Source of the DNA: GWE2-42-39 sp034003625
GTDB lineage: Bacteria; Bacteroidota; Bacteroidia; Bacteroidales; Prolixibacteraceae
Reading direction: 5' to 3'
Length of the DNA: 64,000 nt
NCBI GenBank assembly: GCA_034003625.1
Contig: JAVEYG010000009.1
Span: 61,803 to 125,802, forward strand
The position numbers and the translations under genes are program-made. The notes under the pieces were generated by a model that was not told the origin of the DNA, did not search any database, and saw only the letters and a program-made list of their open reading frames with translations. Below, piece after piece: positions 36,944-46,749 of the stretch. Position 1 is the first letter of the stretch; every line of letters starts with the position of its first letter.

Positions 36944-38125
36944 TTATTTCCCCGCCTGAATAATCATTGAATCGACAATCCCTCCCTGCAGGTTCAGCAC
37001 TTTTATATTCAACCCGTTTTCTCCGGCAACCGCTTTTACAACCGTGTTGTTTGCATTGACAACGATCGGGAAACCGGCGCCGGGCTGAGGTCCTTTCTTA
37101 ATGTACCGGTGCAGGTGCCCGCAAAACATGACATCGACGCCTGCTTTGTCGAGCAGGGGGACAAATTTTTGGGCCACTTCTTCTTCCCCATGCCAGCCGC
37201 CAAAAGGAGGCATGTGGACCACAGCTACCTTGTAAGGGGCATCGGTAAATTCTTTGCTTTTGAGGGCTTCTTCGAGCCATGCTTTTTGTTTGTCGCGGTA
37301 CTGGTCAAACGCGACAATGCCACTGTATTCAATATCCGAATCGGGTTTGTCTTCGCCGCAATCGAGCACGACAAAGCAAATTGGCCCCTGGCGCAACAGG
37401 TAATATAATTTTCCGGAAGGGGAAGGGAAATAATACGGAAAGGCGTTGGCAAAATTGCCTCGTGTTTCGTGGTTGCCCCGTGCATAATACATGGGTTTTT
37501 CTTTTGCAAAAAGTTTGATTGCCGTATCCATGAAATCGCCAAACAACTGGTCTTCGCTTTTAAAATCGCTCACCATGTCGCCATTAAAGATGATGAAACC
37601 GGAATTTTGGTAATCCCCCTGTTTCAGGAGGGTTTCCATCATTTCGTTGTTGCCGTGAATATCGTTGACGATCAGGAACGATACATTTTCTTTTGCCGGG
37701 TCGATGGTCGTAAATTCCAGGGGTTCCTGCCGGTATACCCGGGTCGCGGCAACAGTCCCGTATTGCACTTTTGTGCCTTCGTGTTCCAGCACTTCCTGCG
37801 AATACACCCGGTAACGGTAAGTCGTGGCAGGCGAAAGGTTTTCCAACCGCACGGCATGCAGTTTCCCCACATCTTTGAAACCATATACTGCCGAATAATA
37901 TTTGGGCCGTTCAGTCAAATAGAAATGGGTGCTGTCGTCGGGGGCAAGTTCGAGCCATGAAACCGCATTTTTATTGGTTGTCCACACAATGGTAACGCCA
38001 TGATCTGTTACATGCTGAAGGTAAGGGCCGTGAGTGATTGAGAACGACGCTTCTTCCTGGGAAAATCCGTTCAGGAAGGTGAATACAAAAAAAATCAGGA
38101 TAAATAACGAATTTAAATTTTTCAT
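36944..38125 (-). CDS. Secreted purple-acid-phosphatase-like metallophosphoesterase
   Basis: This 393-residue protein has a signal peptide ending near FSQEEA (about residue 24). A fibronectin-like N-terminal domain of the purple acid phosphatase type follows (PYLQHVTDHGVTIVWTTNKN). The calcineurin-like domain carries metal motifs NDIHGN, FNGDMVSD, ARGNHETRG and CGHLHRY. It would hydrolyse phosphate esters in the periplasm or outside the cell. It lies 38 bp after the fucosidase gene on the same strand, so it probably belongs to locus 2 and may remove phosphate from a decorated glycan. That link is inference. Confidence 0.87.
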   Translation of the reverse strand: MKNLNSLFILIFFVFTFLNGFSQEEASFSITHGPYLQHVTDHGVTIVWTTNKNAVSWLELAPDDSTHFYLTERPKYYSAVYGFKDVGKLHAVRLENLSPATTYRYRVYSQEVLEHEGTKVQYGTVAATRVYRQEPLEFTTIDPAKENVSFLIVNDIHGNNEMMETLLKQGDYQNSGFIIFNGDMVSDFKSEDQLFGDFMDTAIKLFAKEKPMYYARGNHETRGNFANAFPYYFPSPSGKLYYLLRQGPICFVVLDCGEDKPDSDIEYSGIVAFDQYRDKQKAWLEEALKSKEFTDAPYKVAVVHMPPFGGWHGEEEVAQKFVPLLDKAGVDVMFCGHLHRYIKKGPQPGAGFPIVVNANNTVVKAVAGENGLNIKVLNLQGGIVDSMIIQAGK

Positions 38126-38163
38126 TGCTGTTGAGTTTTCATTTAGAAATTATATCCGGTGCA

Positions 38164-39537
38164 TTATTTCGCTCCTCCTTTTATTTTAAATACCCAGGCA
38201 TAATTGCATGGATTTGTGGCCGGTGAAAGTACAGGAGGGTGGATGATCAGCTTTTTTCCCGACAAGTTGTATTTTATTTTGCCGTCAAACCCGAGGAGGC
38301 TAAGTTCGCCGGGCTTTCCAGCACCTTCTATCACGATGGGTGCATCTTGCCAGCGGGTAATCACTGCGTACAGATCATCGCCTTTTTTCGTAAAGAAAAC
38401 CGTTGTTTCTTTGCGGATGGGAGGAGCTTTATCCCAAGGTTGTGTTCCGTAAATACCTTCGCCGTTCAATGTCAGCCAGTCGCCTATATCTTTTAACCGC
38501 TGTTGCATAATGACCGGGATGCGCCCGTCGGCGGTAGGACCAATATTGAGCAACAAGTTTCCGCCACGTGCGACCTTATCGATCAGGATGTGTACCAGCG
38601 ATTCCGAAGTTTCATAATGTTCCAGCCTTTCATTCCGGTTATAACCAAATGAACCCCCGATTCCCCTACATTCTTCCCATGGATGTTCAATCCGCGCCCC
38701 TGCCACGTTTTCTTCGTGTACCAGGTCATACTCAGTGGTATAGATACCTCCATGCCTGCCCCGTGTTTCTTTTCCCCACCGGTCGTTGACAACCACTGTT
38801 TCTCTGACCGGTGACTCGTTGTAAAGCCATGCCAGGAATCCTGTGCTTTTCCACATTTCAGAAGGGAAATCCCATTCCCCGTCGGTCCACAGTATATCAG
38901 GATGATAACGGTTGACTAAGTCTTTCATCTGGGGGAGCATGTGCTCGTCAACATAGCGTGAAGGGTCTTCTTTATACAATGGATTGAACCATTCGTAAAG
39001 AGAATAATAAAATCCCATACGGAGCCCTTGTGACCTGACTGACTTGATCAGATCACCTGCCAAATCACGATGAGGGCCTGCATCCACTGCATTCCAGTTC
39101 CACGAATGCGGCGAGGGCCACAATGCAAAGCCTTCATGGTGCTTCGAGGTAAGTACCACATATTTTGCCCCCGATTGCCTGAGTATCCGTGCCCATACAT
39201 CGGGTTCAAACATTTCGGCTTTAAAATCCTTTACGAAATCCTGATAACGGAACTTTTCCCCGTACACCCGGTTGTGGAAAGCAGAGAACGATTCAGTTTC
39301 GAGCCGTTTCCAATACCATTCTGCATATTTCTCATATATGCTGCCCTCAGTGGGGCCCCACGAAGGAACAGAGTACAGTCCCCAGTGGATAAATATTCCA
39401 AACTTTGCACCGGTGAACCATTCCGGCACCGGACGACTGTCAATCGATTCCCAGGTTGGCTGATAATGTTGTGCCCTGACATTGTTTATCAGGGAAATAC
39501 AAACAATGCACAATAAAGCAAACAGGTATTTTCTCAT
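38164..39537 (-). CDS. Alpha-L-fucosidase, GH29 family
   Basis: This 457-residue enzyme with a signal peptide (MRKYLFALLCIVCISLINNV) removes terminal alpha-L-fucose from glycans. The GH29 core is clear: GAKFGIFIHWGLYSVPSW, SKHHEGFALWPS at 131-142, and the nucleophile Asp219 in HPDILWTDGEWDFPS. A downstream NLLLNIGPTADGRIP segment and a C-terminal beta-sandwich complete it. It would act in the periplasm on oligosaccharides imported by the adjacent SusC/SusD pair. It is the only glycoside hydrolase seen in locus 2, so fucose-containing glycans are the likely target. Confidence 0.94.
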   Translation of the reverse strand: MRKYLFALLCIVCISLINNVRAQHYQPTWESIDSRPVPEWFTGAKFGIFIHWGLYSVPSWGPTEGSIYEKYAEWYWKRLETESFSAFHNRVYGEKFRYQDFVKDFKAEMFEPDVWARILRQSGAKYVVLTSKHHEGFALWPSPHSWNWNAVDAGPHRDLAGDLIKSVRSQGLRMGFYYSLYEWFNPLYKEDPSRYVDEHMLPQMKDLVNRYHPDILWTDGEWDFPSEMWKSTGFLAWLYNESPVRETVVVNDRWGKETRGRHGGIYTTEYDLVHEENVAGARIEHPWEECRGIGGSFGYNRNERLEHYETSESLVHILIDKVARGGNLLLNIGPTADGRIPVIMQQRLKDIGDWLTLNGEGIYGTQPWDKAPPIRKETTVFFTKKGDDLYAVITRWQDAPIVIEGAGKPGELSLLGFDGKIKYNLSGKKLIIHPPVLSPATNPCNYAWVFKIKGGAK

Positions 39538-39688
39538 TTTTTGGTTTCGTTAAATTTTATTGAAAGATTTTGCTAAATGTCTCAAAAAAATATATTCTTT
39601 CCAAAAATAACAAAAGGGGTTGATCAAAGGCAACTCAGCACCGGGATTTTCACGAAAACATATATGACAGCCTCCCTCCCGAATGGGT

Positions 39689-39716
39689 TGGAACCAGCGG
39701 ATAGGCGCTGGTTCCA
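39689..39716 (-). repeat. Perfect hairpin between susD and the fucosidase gene
   Basis: TGGAACCAGCG (39689-39699) and CGCTGGTTCCA (39706-39716) form an 11-bp perfect stem with a 6-nt loop. It lies 52 bp beyond the susD stop codon on the minus strand. There is no T run, so it may stabilise the upstream mRNA end or reduce read-through into the enzyme genes. Confidence 0.55.
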
Positions 39717-39767
39717 GAAGGGCTACCCTCATTGTTGCATCATTTTTCCCTGCATTATTTGTGACAC

Positions 39768-41558
39768 TCAATAACCAGGATTCTGAACCAACGCATCATT
39801 CTTATTTAATTCATCTCTCAGAATTGGTAAAAAGTACGCTTTATCATTCCAGGAGTAAGATTCATATAAGAAATGTGAAACCGTGGGGATAGTAGCTGTG
39901 GTTTTGTCGCTGTTGAGTTTATAAACTACTTTGGCCGCCAGGGCCCCGGTATAAGCATCGGGGCCTATGACCCAGCGGCGCACATCGTAAAACCGATGTT
40001 CCTCAAATGCCAGCTCGATACGCCTTTCATTTCTGTATCGCTGCCTTAAGGCGTCTCCTTCTTCTGTAAGCCCCGGCAACCCGGCTCTTTTCCTAACCAT
40101 GTTTATATACGTCTGTGCCTCTGCGTCTTGTCCGAGTTCGATACAGGCTTCGGCATAGTTGAGCAGAATTTCGGCGTAACGGAAGAATCTCCAGGTCGTA
40201 GCTTGACGTACGTATTGCGCATCAATATTCGGATCTAAATATTTACGGCAATAATATCCTGTATATGAACCGTTCCAGTCTTCAATCGGACTCTTTCTGG
40301 TATCTACGCCATGAACTTCAACCATTTTGTTTTCACTTTCATTCCAAATTTGCCAGACTCCGGTTTGGACTTTATTATATGGATCAATGCCTTTTACATC
40401 GTCCGGGCGGGCCCGCCAGGGAGCCCCATCATGGAAAATGGTTGCATAAAAGCGCGGTTCCCTGTCTTTATATGGTTCTCTGGCATGTTCAGGATTATTC
40501 CAGTCGAATTTAGTCCCGTCTGCCATCTCGAAATCATCCACCAGATTTCCGATTGGCGCGTTGGTCCCCCATCCATGATATCCGTTAGGACTGGTATATA
40601 ATCCCCATCTTTGGCCCATGGCAGTGGTGAAGAACTTAACAAAGATATCTTCCTCTGTTTCTTTGGCAATAAAAATATTGGCAATATTGTCGGCAACCGG
40701 CTCTCCCGGAGCAGGTTCTGCTTTGTAAAGAGAATACAACTGTAAATCTATTACCGCTTTTGCAGCGTCTTTGGCTTTCTTCCAGCGATCGGCCTGGCTG
40801 CCGGTTGTATAACCAATTAGTCCGGGATTTGAATAACCTGTATATTCATAGGTGTTATGCAGATCGCTTGCCGCGTAAAGCAGTACCCTTGATTTCAGTG
40901 CAAGTGCAGCCCCTTTGGTTGCACGTCCGTTATTGTCGCCTGTATTGGTTACAGGTAATAAGCCTGCCGCTTTATCGCATTCTTCGACAATAAAATTAAC
41001 ACACTCTTCATAAGTGTTCCGGGGAACCGTGAATTCGTCTTCCAACGAATAAACATTAGTGATCAGAGGGACGCCGCCGTAATCGCTAATCAAAAAATGA
41101 TAGAGCATTGCCCTCAGGAAATGGACCTCTCCGGTCATCCTTTCTTTTATCGTTTTTCCGTCGACAACTGTACTGGAGAAAGGGACTCTTTCGATGTTTT
41201 CAAAAAATATATTACAATACCTGATCGATTTATACAGGTCGGCCCATGAGCGATAGCGGTTTGTCCCCCAACCGGGAATATTGTCGGTAGTAATGTTCGA
41301 CCGGTTGAAATTTCGTGAGTTGCTATTCCCCCGATAATGTCCTTCATCCACATAGTTGGCTTTCATTCTTCCGTCAGTAAGGGGTTCATCAAGCCTGAAA
41401 TAAATTTGGTTAATGAAGGTTTCTACCAGTGCCGGATCACTCCATACCGCTAATTCAGAAAATTCGGTTGACGGTTCGGTGTTCAGAAAATCATGATTGC
41501 ATGAATACAACAGAAAAACACCAATTATTGATAGTATGCTAAAAAATTTCCTTTTCAT
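39768..41558 (-). CDS. SusD/RagB-family outer-membrane lipoprotein (locus 2)
   Basis: This 596-residue lipoprotein has the lipobox LLYSC (Cys20) and a SusD layout. HDFLNTEPSTEFSELAVWSD follows the lipobox, a helical TPR-like part contains MTGEVHFLRAMLYHFLISDY, and the C-terminus has NERRIELAFEEHRFYDVRRW. It is longer than its locus 1 relative. Together with the SusC protein encoded 11 bp upstream it should capture and import a glycan. The fucosidase gene downstream suggests a fucosylated ligand. Confidence 0.94.
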   Translation of the reverse strand: MKRKFFSILSIIGVFLLYSCNHDFLNTEPSTEFSELAVWSDPALVETFINQIYFRLDEPLTDGRMKANYVDEGHYRGNSNSRNFNRSNITTDNIPGWGTNRYRSWADLYKSIRYCNIFFENIERVPFSSTVVDGKTIKERMTGEVHFLRAMLYHFLISDYGGVPLITNVYSLEDEFTVPRNTYEECVNFIVEECDKAAGLLPVTNTGDNNGRATKGAALALKSRVLLYAASDLHNTYEYTGYSNPGLIGYTTGSQADRWKKAKDAAKAVIDLQLYSLYKAEPAPGEPVADNIANIFIAKETEEDIFVKFFTTAMGQRWGLYTSPNGYHGWGTNAPIGNLVDDFEMADGTKFDWNNPEHAREPYKDREPRFYATIFHDGAPWRARPDDVKGIDPYNKVQTGVWQIWNESENKMVEVHGVDTRKSPIEDWNGSYTGYYCRKYLDPNIDAQYVRQATTWRFFRYAEILLNYAEACIELGQDAEAQTYINMVRKRAGLPGLTEEGDALRQRYRNERRIELAFEEHRFYDVRRWVIGPDAYTGALAAKVVYKLNSDKTTATIPTVSHFLYESYSWNDKAYFLPILRDELNKNDALVQNPGY

Positions 41559-41569
41559 GATTCAATCAG

Positions 41570-44500
41570 TTAAAAAGTTAAAGTTACGCCCAAATTATAC
41601 ACTTTGTTAAGTGGATAAGCTGTTGCTGAAGTTGTTTCCGGATCAAAATCTTTGATTTTTGTAATTGTCAATAGATTCAGGCCTGTAAAATAAATTTTGG
41701 CTCCTTTCAGAAATACTTTTCTGCAAATATTCTCAGGGACATTATACCCAAATTCTAAATTTTTCAACCGTATATAGTCCGAATTCTGCAGCCAATATGT
41801 ATTTTGATAATTCCGCCAATATTCCGAATATCTGTTCCATATCCTGGGTTTGGTGGCATCGGGGTTGTCTTCCGTCCAGCGCCCTTCCACGTCTCTTTTC
41901 AAAAAATTACCTACCTCGCCCTGCATTTCATAGTAATCATATCTCACTGCACCGGTTGCCCATTGCAGAAAAACAGAGGTATAAAAGTTTTTATAGCTTA
42001 AATCGATATTGAAACCTCCGGTATGTGTAGGCAAGTCCGTTTTTTCAATTCTAACCCTGTCTAAACCATTGATTGCATCGTCATTGTTCACATCTTCGAA
42101 GATGACATCGCCAGGTCGTGCTCCGGCCCAATGCGGATAGGCATCCACTGCGGCCTGATCTTTGAATATTCCGATAGCTTTATAATACAAGCCTGCGTTC
42201 ATTGGTTGCCCTGTGGATTGCTGGTATTCCGGAATTCCGGGTGTTTCATCCCAGAACAGGATTTTGTTTTTATTATAGTTGAAATTTGCTCCCAGTTCGT
42301 AGTGAAATTCTCCAATTCTATTATGATAGCTTATCTGGAAATCAAATCCCTGGTTGGCTACTTCCCCAATATTTTCTCTTGGAAGGGTCAACCCACTTGA
42401 TGTAGGCACTGATGCATTTCTGTACCAAAGAATGTTGGTCCGTTTATTGTAAAAGTAGTCAGCCGTAAACGAAAGACGGTTGTCAAACATACTGCCATCG
42501 AACCCTATGTTGGATTGATTGGCCACCTCCCAGGTTACGTTTGGATTGGGAATCCGCAACTCATTCAGGATTTTATTTTCCACATTCTGATTAAATGTAT
42601 AAATGGAGGAAGTCCCTGTGACAAATCCATAGCTGGACAAGAACTGATAGGTATCAATCCTGTCATTACCGGTTTGTCCCCAGGAGCCTCTGATTTTAAA
42701 ATAGTCGATTACCGGTTTCAGACTATTCCAAAAATTTTCTTCCGAGATGCGCCATCCGAATGAAACTCCGGGGAAAAATCCAAACCGTTTATCCGCCGGG
42801 AAAATATAAGAACCGTCATATCTCCAAACGAATTCAAACAAATATTTACTCTTGAAATCATAATTTAACCGGCCGAAGTAATTCATCCTTGCCTCTGAAG
42901 ATGAAGCGCCGCTATTTGTTTTTTCAGCATCGCCACCGGCAAATAACTCATCGATTGCCGTTGAAACAAAATACTTCCGGTAAGCCATGAATTCCATGGA
43001 TTCACCCGTGATACGTTCTGTCCCAAATAAAAATTTCAGGTTATGCTTTTCGTTGATGCTGGTCTGATAATTCAATAAAGCATTGAGGGTTACCCTTTTT
43101 GCATCTTTCATTTCCTGTTCCAATTCCGGATGGGTAAACCCTTTTTTACCTTCCACAAGGACAGGCTGATCATTGTTATCATAAGAGGCACCATCCCAGG
43201 AATACAGATACCACGGAACTTCCCATCGTTTGTCATTATCAAGTTGCCAATCAAGCGATGCGTTACCTGACAGGGATAATCCTTTGACCCAGGGAATGGA
43301 AACATCCAATTTGGCCTTTGTTTCAAAATTGGTTGTTTTATTCCTATCATAACCAGTTTGATTGGTTGTGACCACTACAGGGTTATTCCCGTATTCAATG
43401 TCGGGGCCATTCTTCCCGTTTGGCCAGTAAGCGTGCATATTTGGCTTTCCTCTTCTCAACATAGAGAAAACATCATGGGCCGTGCGGGTAGGATAGTTCC
43501 TGTTTTGTTCGCGTGCCGAAACATCCACTCCGTATTTAACATTTCCCGACAGTTGGCCGTCAAGGTTGATGCGAAAGTCGGATTGCTTATAATATGTGGC
43601 GCTATTTTTATAAATCCCATCCTGAAACCTTGTTCCTGCTGAAATAAAATAAGTTAGCTTCTCTTGTCCTCCGCTTATTGATACATTTGCAGATCGTTGT
43701 GAAGAAGCTTTTTGGAATGTCTCGGCATACCAGTCAGTATTCGGATATTTCCAGGGATCGGAACCATCCCGGTAATTTTGAATTTCTTCATCTGAATATT
43801 TTGGTTGTTGGCCTGCATACACACTTATTTCATTCAACATCTCCAGGTAGGTGGCTGCATCAATCGATTCGGGAATAACTGTTGGTGTGCTAAAACCTTC
43901 GTTATACGTAAAGTCAACCCTTGGCTCTCCCTTTTGTCCCCGTTTCGTGGAAATCAGAATTACCCCATTGGCGGCACGTGCTCCATAAATGGCAGCCGAA
44001 GCATCTTTTAATACAGTTACGCTCTCAATATCCAATGAACTCAATCTCGTCAGGTCGCGCCCTGCAATTCCATCCACCACAACCAATGGCGAGTTATCGC
44101 CTAAGGTATTTGCCCCTCTTATTCTCAGTGTGGAGTTATCACTTCCCGGCTCGCCCGAACGTGTTACGGCAACAAGTCCCGGGACACGTCCTACAACTGA
44201 ATTGGAGAAGTTGATTGATGGGGCCGCCATCAGTTTTTCTCCTTTTACCGAACTCACCGAACCGGTAATAGTAGCCGATTTCTGGGTACCGTAACCAATT
44301 GCCACCACTTCTTCCAACCCAATGGCTTCTTCTTCCATCACGATACTGACACTGTTTCTTCCCGAAACCTGGATTTCCTGTGTTTTCATCCCCACAAATG
44401 AAAATACAAGGGTTGCCTCAGTCGGAATGTTGATTAACGAATAATTCCCGTCCATATCGGTAATCATCCCGGTAGTGGTCCCTTTCACAATGACCGAGAC

Positions 44501-44950
44501 CCCCGGAAGCGGTTGTCCTGACGAATCGGTTACCCTTCCTGAAACAGGGGTTTTCGACTGTCCTCCAATTACCTGCACCTGACTTTCATCGTTGGTCAAT
44601 ACAATCTGACGGTTGTAAATTGAAAACCGGATGCCTGTCGACTTTAACAACTGGGTCAGCACTTCTTCTATCCCCTGATCTTTCACATAGATATGGACAT
44701 CCTGATCCACATCCACATAGTCCTGATTGTAAAGAAAGTAATACTCACTCTGGTTTTCAATCTCATTTAAAACATTTTCAAGTTTTGTTTTTTCAAATTT
44801 CATTGAAAACCTCGTTTGCTGGGAATAGGTATCAACGGCAAAAACCTGTACCATCCCGAGCAGGAATAAGAAAATACTCCATCTTACCATAGTTAGACAC
44901 TTTTTCAGGGTACTTAAAAGCCACACCCTTTGTTCTCGTTTTTTTTTCAT
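41570..44950 (-). CDS. SusC/RagA-family TonB-dependent transducer (locus 2)
   Basis: A 1126-residue outer-membrane protein has an N-terminal signal region, an STN domain (LENVLNEIENQSEYYFLYNQ near residues 56-75) and a carboxypeptidase-regulatory domain (PVSGRVTDSSGQPLPGVSVI). A plug with AIGYGTQKSATITG and VVVDGIAG precedes a large barrel ending YNLGVTLTF. The STN domain predicts signalling to the FecR protein encoded upstream. It is clearly paralogous to the locus 1 protein in its N-terminal part but quite different in the barrel, so it probably binds another glycan. Confidence 0.94.
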   Translation of the reverse strand: MKKKREQRVWLLSTLKKCLTMVRWSIFLFLLGMVQVFAVDTYSQQTRFSMKFEKTKLENVLNEIENQSEYYFLYNQDYVDVDQDVHIYVKDQGIEEVLTQLLKSTGIRFSIYNRQIVLTNDESQVQVIGGQSKTPVSGRVTDSSGQPLPGVSVIVKGTTTGMITDMDGNYSLINIPTEATLVFSFVGMKTQEIQVSGRNSVSIVMEEEAIGLEEVVAIGYGTQKSATITGSVSSVKGEKLMAAPSINFSNSVVGRVPGLVAVTRSGEPGSDNSTLRIRGANTLGDNSPLVVVDGIAGRDLTRLSSLDIESVTVLKDASAAIYGARAANGVILISTKRGQKGEPRVDFTYNEGFSTPTVIPESIDAATYLEMLNEISVYAGQQPKYSDEEIQNYRDGSDPWKYPNTDWYAETFQKASSQRSANVSISGGQEKLTYFISAGTRFQDGIYKNSATYYKQSDFRINLDGQLSGNVKYGVDVSAREQNRNYPTRTAHDVFSMLRRGKPNMHAYWPNGKNGPDIEYGNNPVVVTTNQTGYDRNKTTNFETKAKLDVSIPWVKGLSLSGNASLDWQLDNDKRWEVPWYLYSWDGASYDNNDQPVLVEGKKGFTHPELEQEMKDAKRVTLNALLNYQTSINEKHNLKFLFGTERITGESMEFMAYRKYFVSTAIDELFAGGDAEKTNSGASSSEARMNYFGRLNYDFKSKYLFEFVWRYDGSYIFPADKRFGFFPGVSFGWRISEENFWNSLKPVIDYFKIRGSWGQTGNDRIDTYQFLSSYGFVTGTSSIYTFNQNVENKILNELRIPNPNVTWEVANQSNIGFDGSMFDNRLSFTADYFYNKRTNILWYRNASVPTSSGLTLPRENIGEVANQGFDFQISYHNRIGEFHYELGANFNYNKNKILFWDETPGIPEYQQSTGQPMNAGLYYKAIGIFKDQAAVDAYPHWAGARPGDVIFEDVNNDDAINGLDRVRIEKTDLPTHTGGFNIDLSYKNFYTSVFLQWATGAVRYDYYEMQGEVGNFLKRDVEGRWTEDNPDATKPRIWNRYSEYWRNYQNTYWLQNSDYIRLKNLEFGYNVPENICRKVFLKGAKIYFTGLNLLTITKIKDFDPETTSATAYPLNKVYNLGVTLTF

Positions 44951-45008
44951 AAATTTACGTTTGTAATGTGAATAAAAATGTTTACCGCATTTTGCGTTGC
45001 ATTACCTG

Positions 45009-45037
45009 TCAGGAGAGTGGTCGCAACACTCTCCTGA
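45009..45037 (-). terminator. Hairpin between fecR and susC (locus 2)
   Basis: TCAGGAGAGTG (45009-45019) and CACTCTCCTGA (45027-45037) form a perfect 11-bp stem with a 7-nt loop, 14 bp past the fecR stop on the minus strand. No T run follows. It matches the place of the hairpin at 32947-32973 in locus 1 but not its sequence. Confidence 0.6.
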
Positions 45038-45051
45038 TTTATTTAGAATTC

Positions 45052-46083
45052 TCATTTTAAGTGTATTTCAACAATTTTATCGCCAAGTTGCCCATCTTCA
45101 TTTTGTTTTCTTTCTTTAATTTCGTACTTGACAGGCACTGTCAGCGAAATCAGCCGGAGGACTTCTTCCAATGGTTCATCGCCAAAAGTTGCCCGGTAAC
45201 GGAAACCTTCCAATTCGGGATTAACTATGTTGAATTTCACATTGTACCAACGCCCGAGTTTTTTCGTTACCTCGCCCAGCGGTTCGTTCCGGAATACCAG
45301 CACCCCGTCTTTCCACGAAGTGAGGTAACGGGCGTCAACCCCGGCGATCCGTCCGCATCGTGTTTCTTTGTTATAGAAAAACCCCTGATCGGGATGAAGG
45401 ATTTCAGAAAATGAATCTCCCTTTCCGGTCAGTTGCACTTTTCCCTCTTCCAAAATAACTTCTACTGAATTTTCCTCTTCGATTGAAACCACACTGAATT
45501 TTGTACCGAGAACTTTCACGTCCAATACGTCCGTCTGCACGGTGAAGGGAGATGAAACATCGTGGTAAACATTGAACCAGGCTTCGCCTTCAAGGGCGAT
45601 CTGCCGGTTTTTTTTAAAATTAGCTTTGTATTTCAGACGGGTGTTGCTGTTTAAGCTCACTTTGGTCCCATCGGGCAGATCGAAATGGGTGCGTGTACCG
45701 GCAGGGGAAACAATCTCTACCCATGGAAAATCGTCCGGAGAGTTAAATACCCGGTCAACCATGCTGTATGCTGAATAAATCAGCAGCGGGATCAACAGGA
45801 CGGCGGCTACGCGGACATATACGCGAATAAACCGTTGCCGGAACCCAATCGCATTTTTCTCTGCAAGTATCTTTTCTTTCAACCTGTTAAATACTGCCGA
45901 CAGGTCTTTCTCTACCTGTATCCCGTCCAGTTCAAACTCCTCCCAGTGGCTGTCGATCACCGACCGGATGTCGTGGTAATACCTAACATCCTGGAACCAC
46001 CGGGCAATCTGCTTTAAATCGCGAAACGAGTAGCGTCCTTTCGTATAGTTGCGTATCAGCGCGGGGTCAATTTTTTCTTTCAT
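45052..46083 (-). CDS. FecR-family anti-sigma factor (locus 2)
   Basis: This 343-residue single-pass membrane regulator has a cytoplasmic part (about 1-85) and a helix near 90-108 (VRVAAVLLIPLLIYSAY). A periplasmic FecR domain contains FDLPDGTKVSLNSNTRLKYK and LGTKFSVVSIEEENSVEVIL. A C-terminal DUF4974-like domain contains GDEPLEEVLRLISLTVPVKY. It should keep the sigma factor encoded 75 bp upstream inactive until the SusC protein of locus 2 is occupied. Confidence 0.93.
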   Translation of the reverse strand: MKEKIDPALIRNYTKGRYSFRDLKQIARWFQDVRYYHDIRSVIDSHWEEFELDGIQVEKDLSAVFNRLKEKILAEKNAIGFRQRFIRVYVRVAAVLLIPLLIYSAYSMVDRVFNSPDDFPWVEIVSPAGTRTHFDLPDGTKVSLNSNTRLKYKANFKKNRQIALEGEAWFNVYHDVSSPFTVQTDVLDVKVLGTKFSVVSIEEENSVEVILEEGKVQLTGKGDSFSEILHPDQGFFYNKETRCGRIAGVDARYLTSWKDGVLVFRNEPLGEVTKKLGRWYNVKFNIVNPELEGFRYRATFGDEPLEEVLRLISLTVPVKYEIKERKQNEDGQLGDKIVEIHLK

Positions 46084-46158
46084 GAGCCAGTTTTATGGTC
46101 TGATTTGCCTCTTATATCCGGCGAAAAGAAAAAGTCCTATCGGAAAATTGATTTTTTT

Positions 46159-46749
46159 TCAGGAAACGAACAAAAAATAAAACAGCATGGAAGAAACCTC
46201 GCTGTCGTCAAACGATTTTCTCAACGAATTCATGGCCTCGGTGATCTGGTTTTTAACGGTTTTCGGGGAGATACCCATTTCATTGGCTATTTCAGCTATC
46301 GATTTCCCTTCTTTTTTCCGTTTCAGAAATATTTCTTTTCTTTTTCCCGGAAGCTGTTCAATTAAACGGTCGAGTTTTCGGAGCAAACGTTCAAATTCGA
46401 GATGAGATTCCAATCCGGGCCGGTCGGCGCTAACCCATTCAAACAACTCGTGTTTGTATTTGTCCTCCTTCATTTTTTTGTTGAAGTTTTTCCGGATGGC
46501 ATTGAAGGCAATAGTAAACAAATACGATTTGAATGATTTGCCGGTTTTCAGGCTGCCCCGTTTTTCCCATATTTTCAGAAACACTTCCTGCACAATCTCC
46601 TCCGATTCGCTGTCTGATTTCAGGTAAGAAAAGGAAAAATGATACAACTTCTGACTATACAGATCAAATAATTGCTGAAAAGCAACCGGCGAGTTGTTTT
46701 GCAGCAAAACAACCAGTTCCTGTTCAGTATAGCGGTTAGGTTCTTTCAT
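46159..46749 (-). CDS. ECF RNA polymerase sigma factor (locus 2)
   Basis: This 196-residue sigma-70-family protein has region 2 (QLFDLYSQKLYHFSFSYLKS, then EEIVQEVFLKIWEKRG) and region 4 (LPGKRKEIFLKRKKEGKSIA, then EIANEMGISPKTVKNQITEA). It should direct transcription of the susC-susD-fucosidase operon when released by FecR. A TACTTTTG element (46761-46754) lies only a few bases before the ATG, so the mRNA may be almost leaderless or use a second promoter. Confidence 0.93.
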   Translation of the reverse strand: MKEPNRYTEQELVVLLQNNSPVAFQQLFDLYSQKLYHFSFSYLKSDSESEEIVQEVFLKIWEKRGSLKTGKSFKSYLFTIAFNAIRKNFNKKMKEDKYKHELFEWVSADRPGLESHLEFERLLRKLDRLIEQLPGKRKEIFLKRKKEGKSIAEIANEMGISPKTVKNQITEAMNSLRKSFDDSEVSSMLFYFLFVS

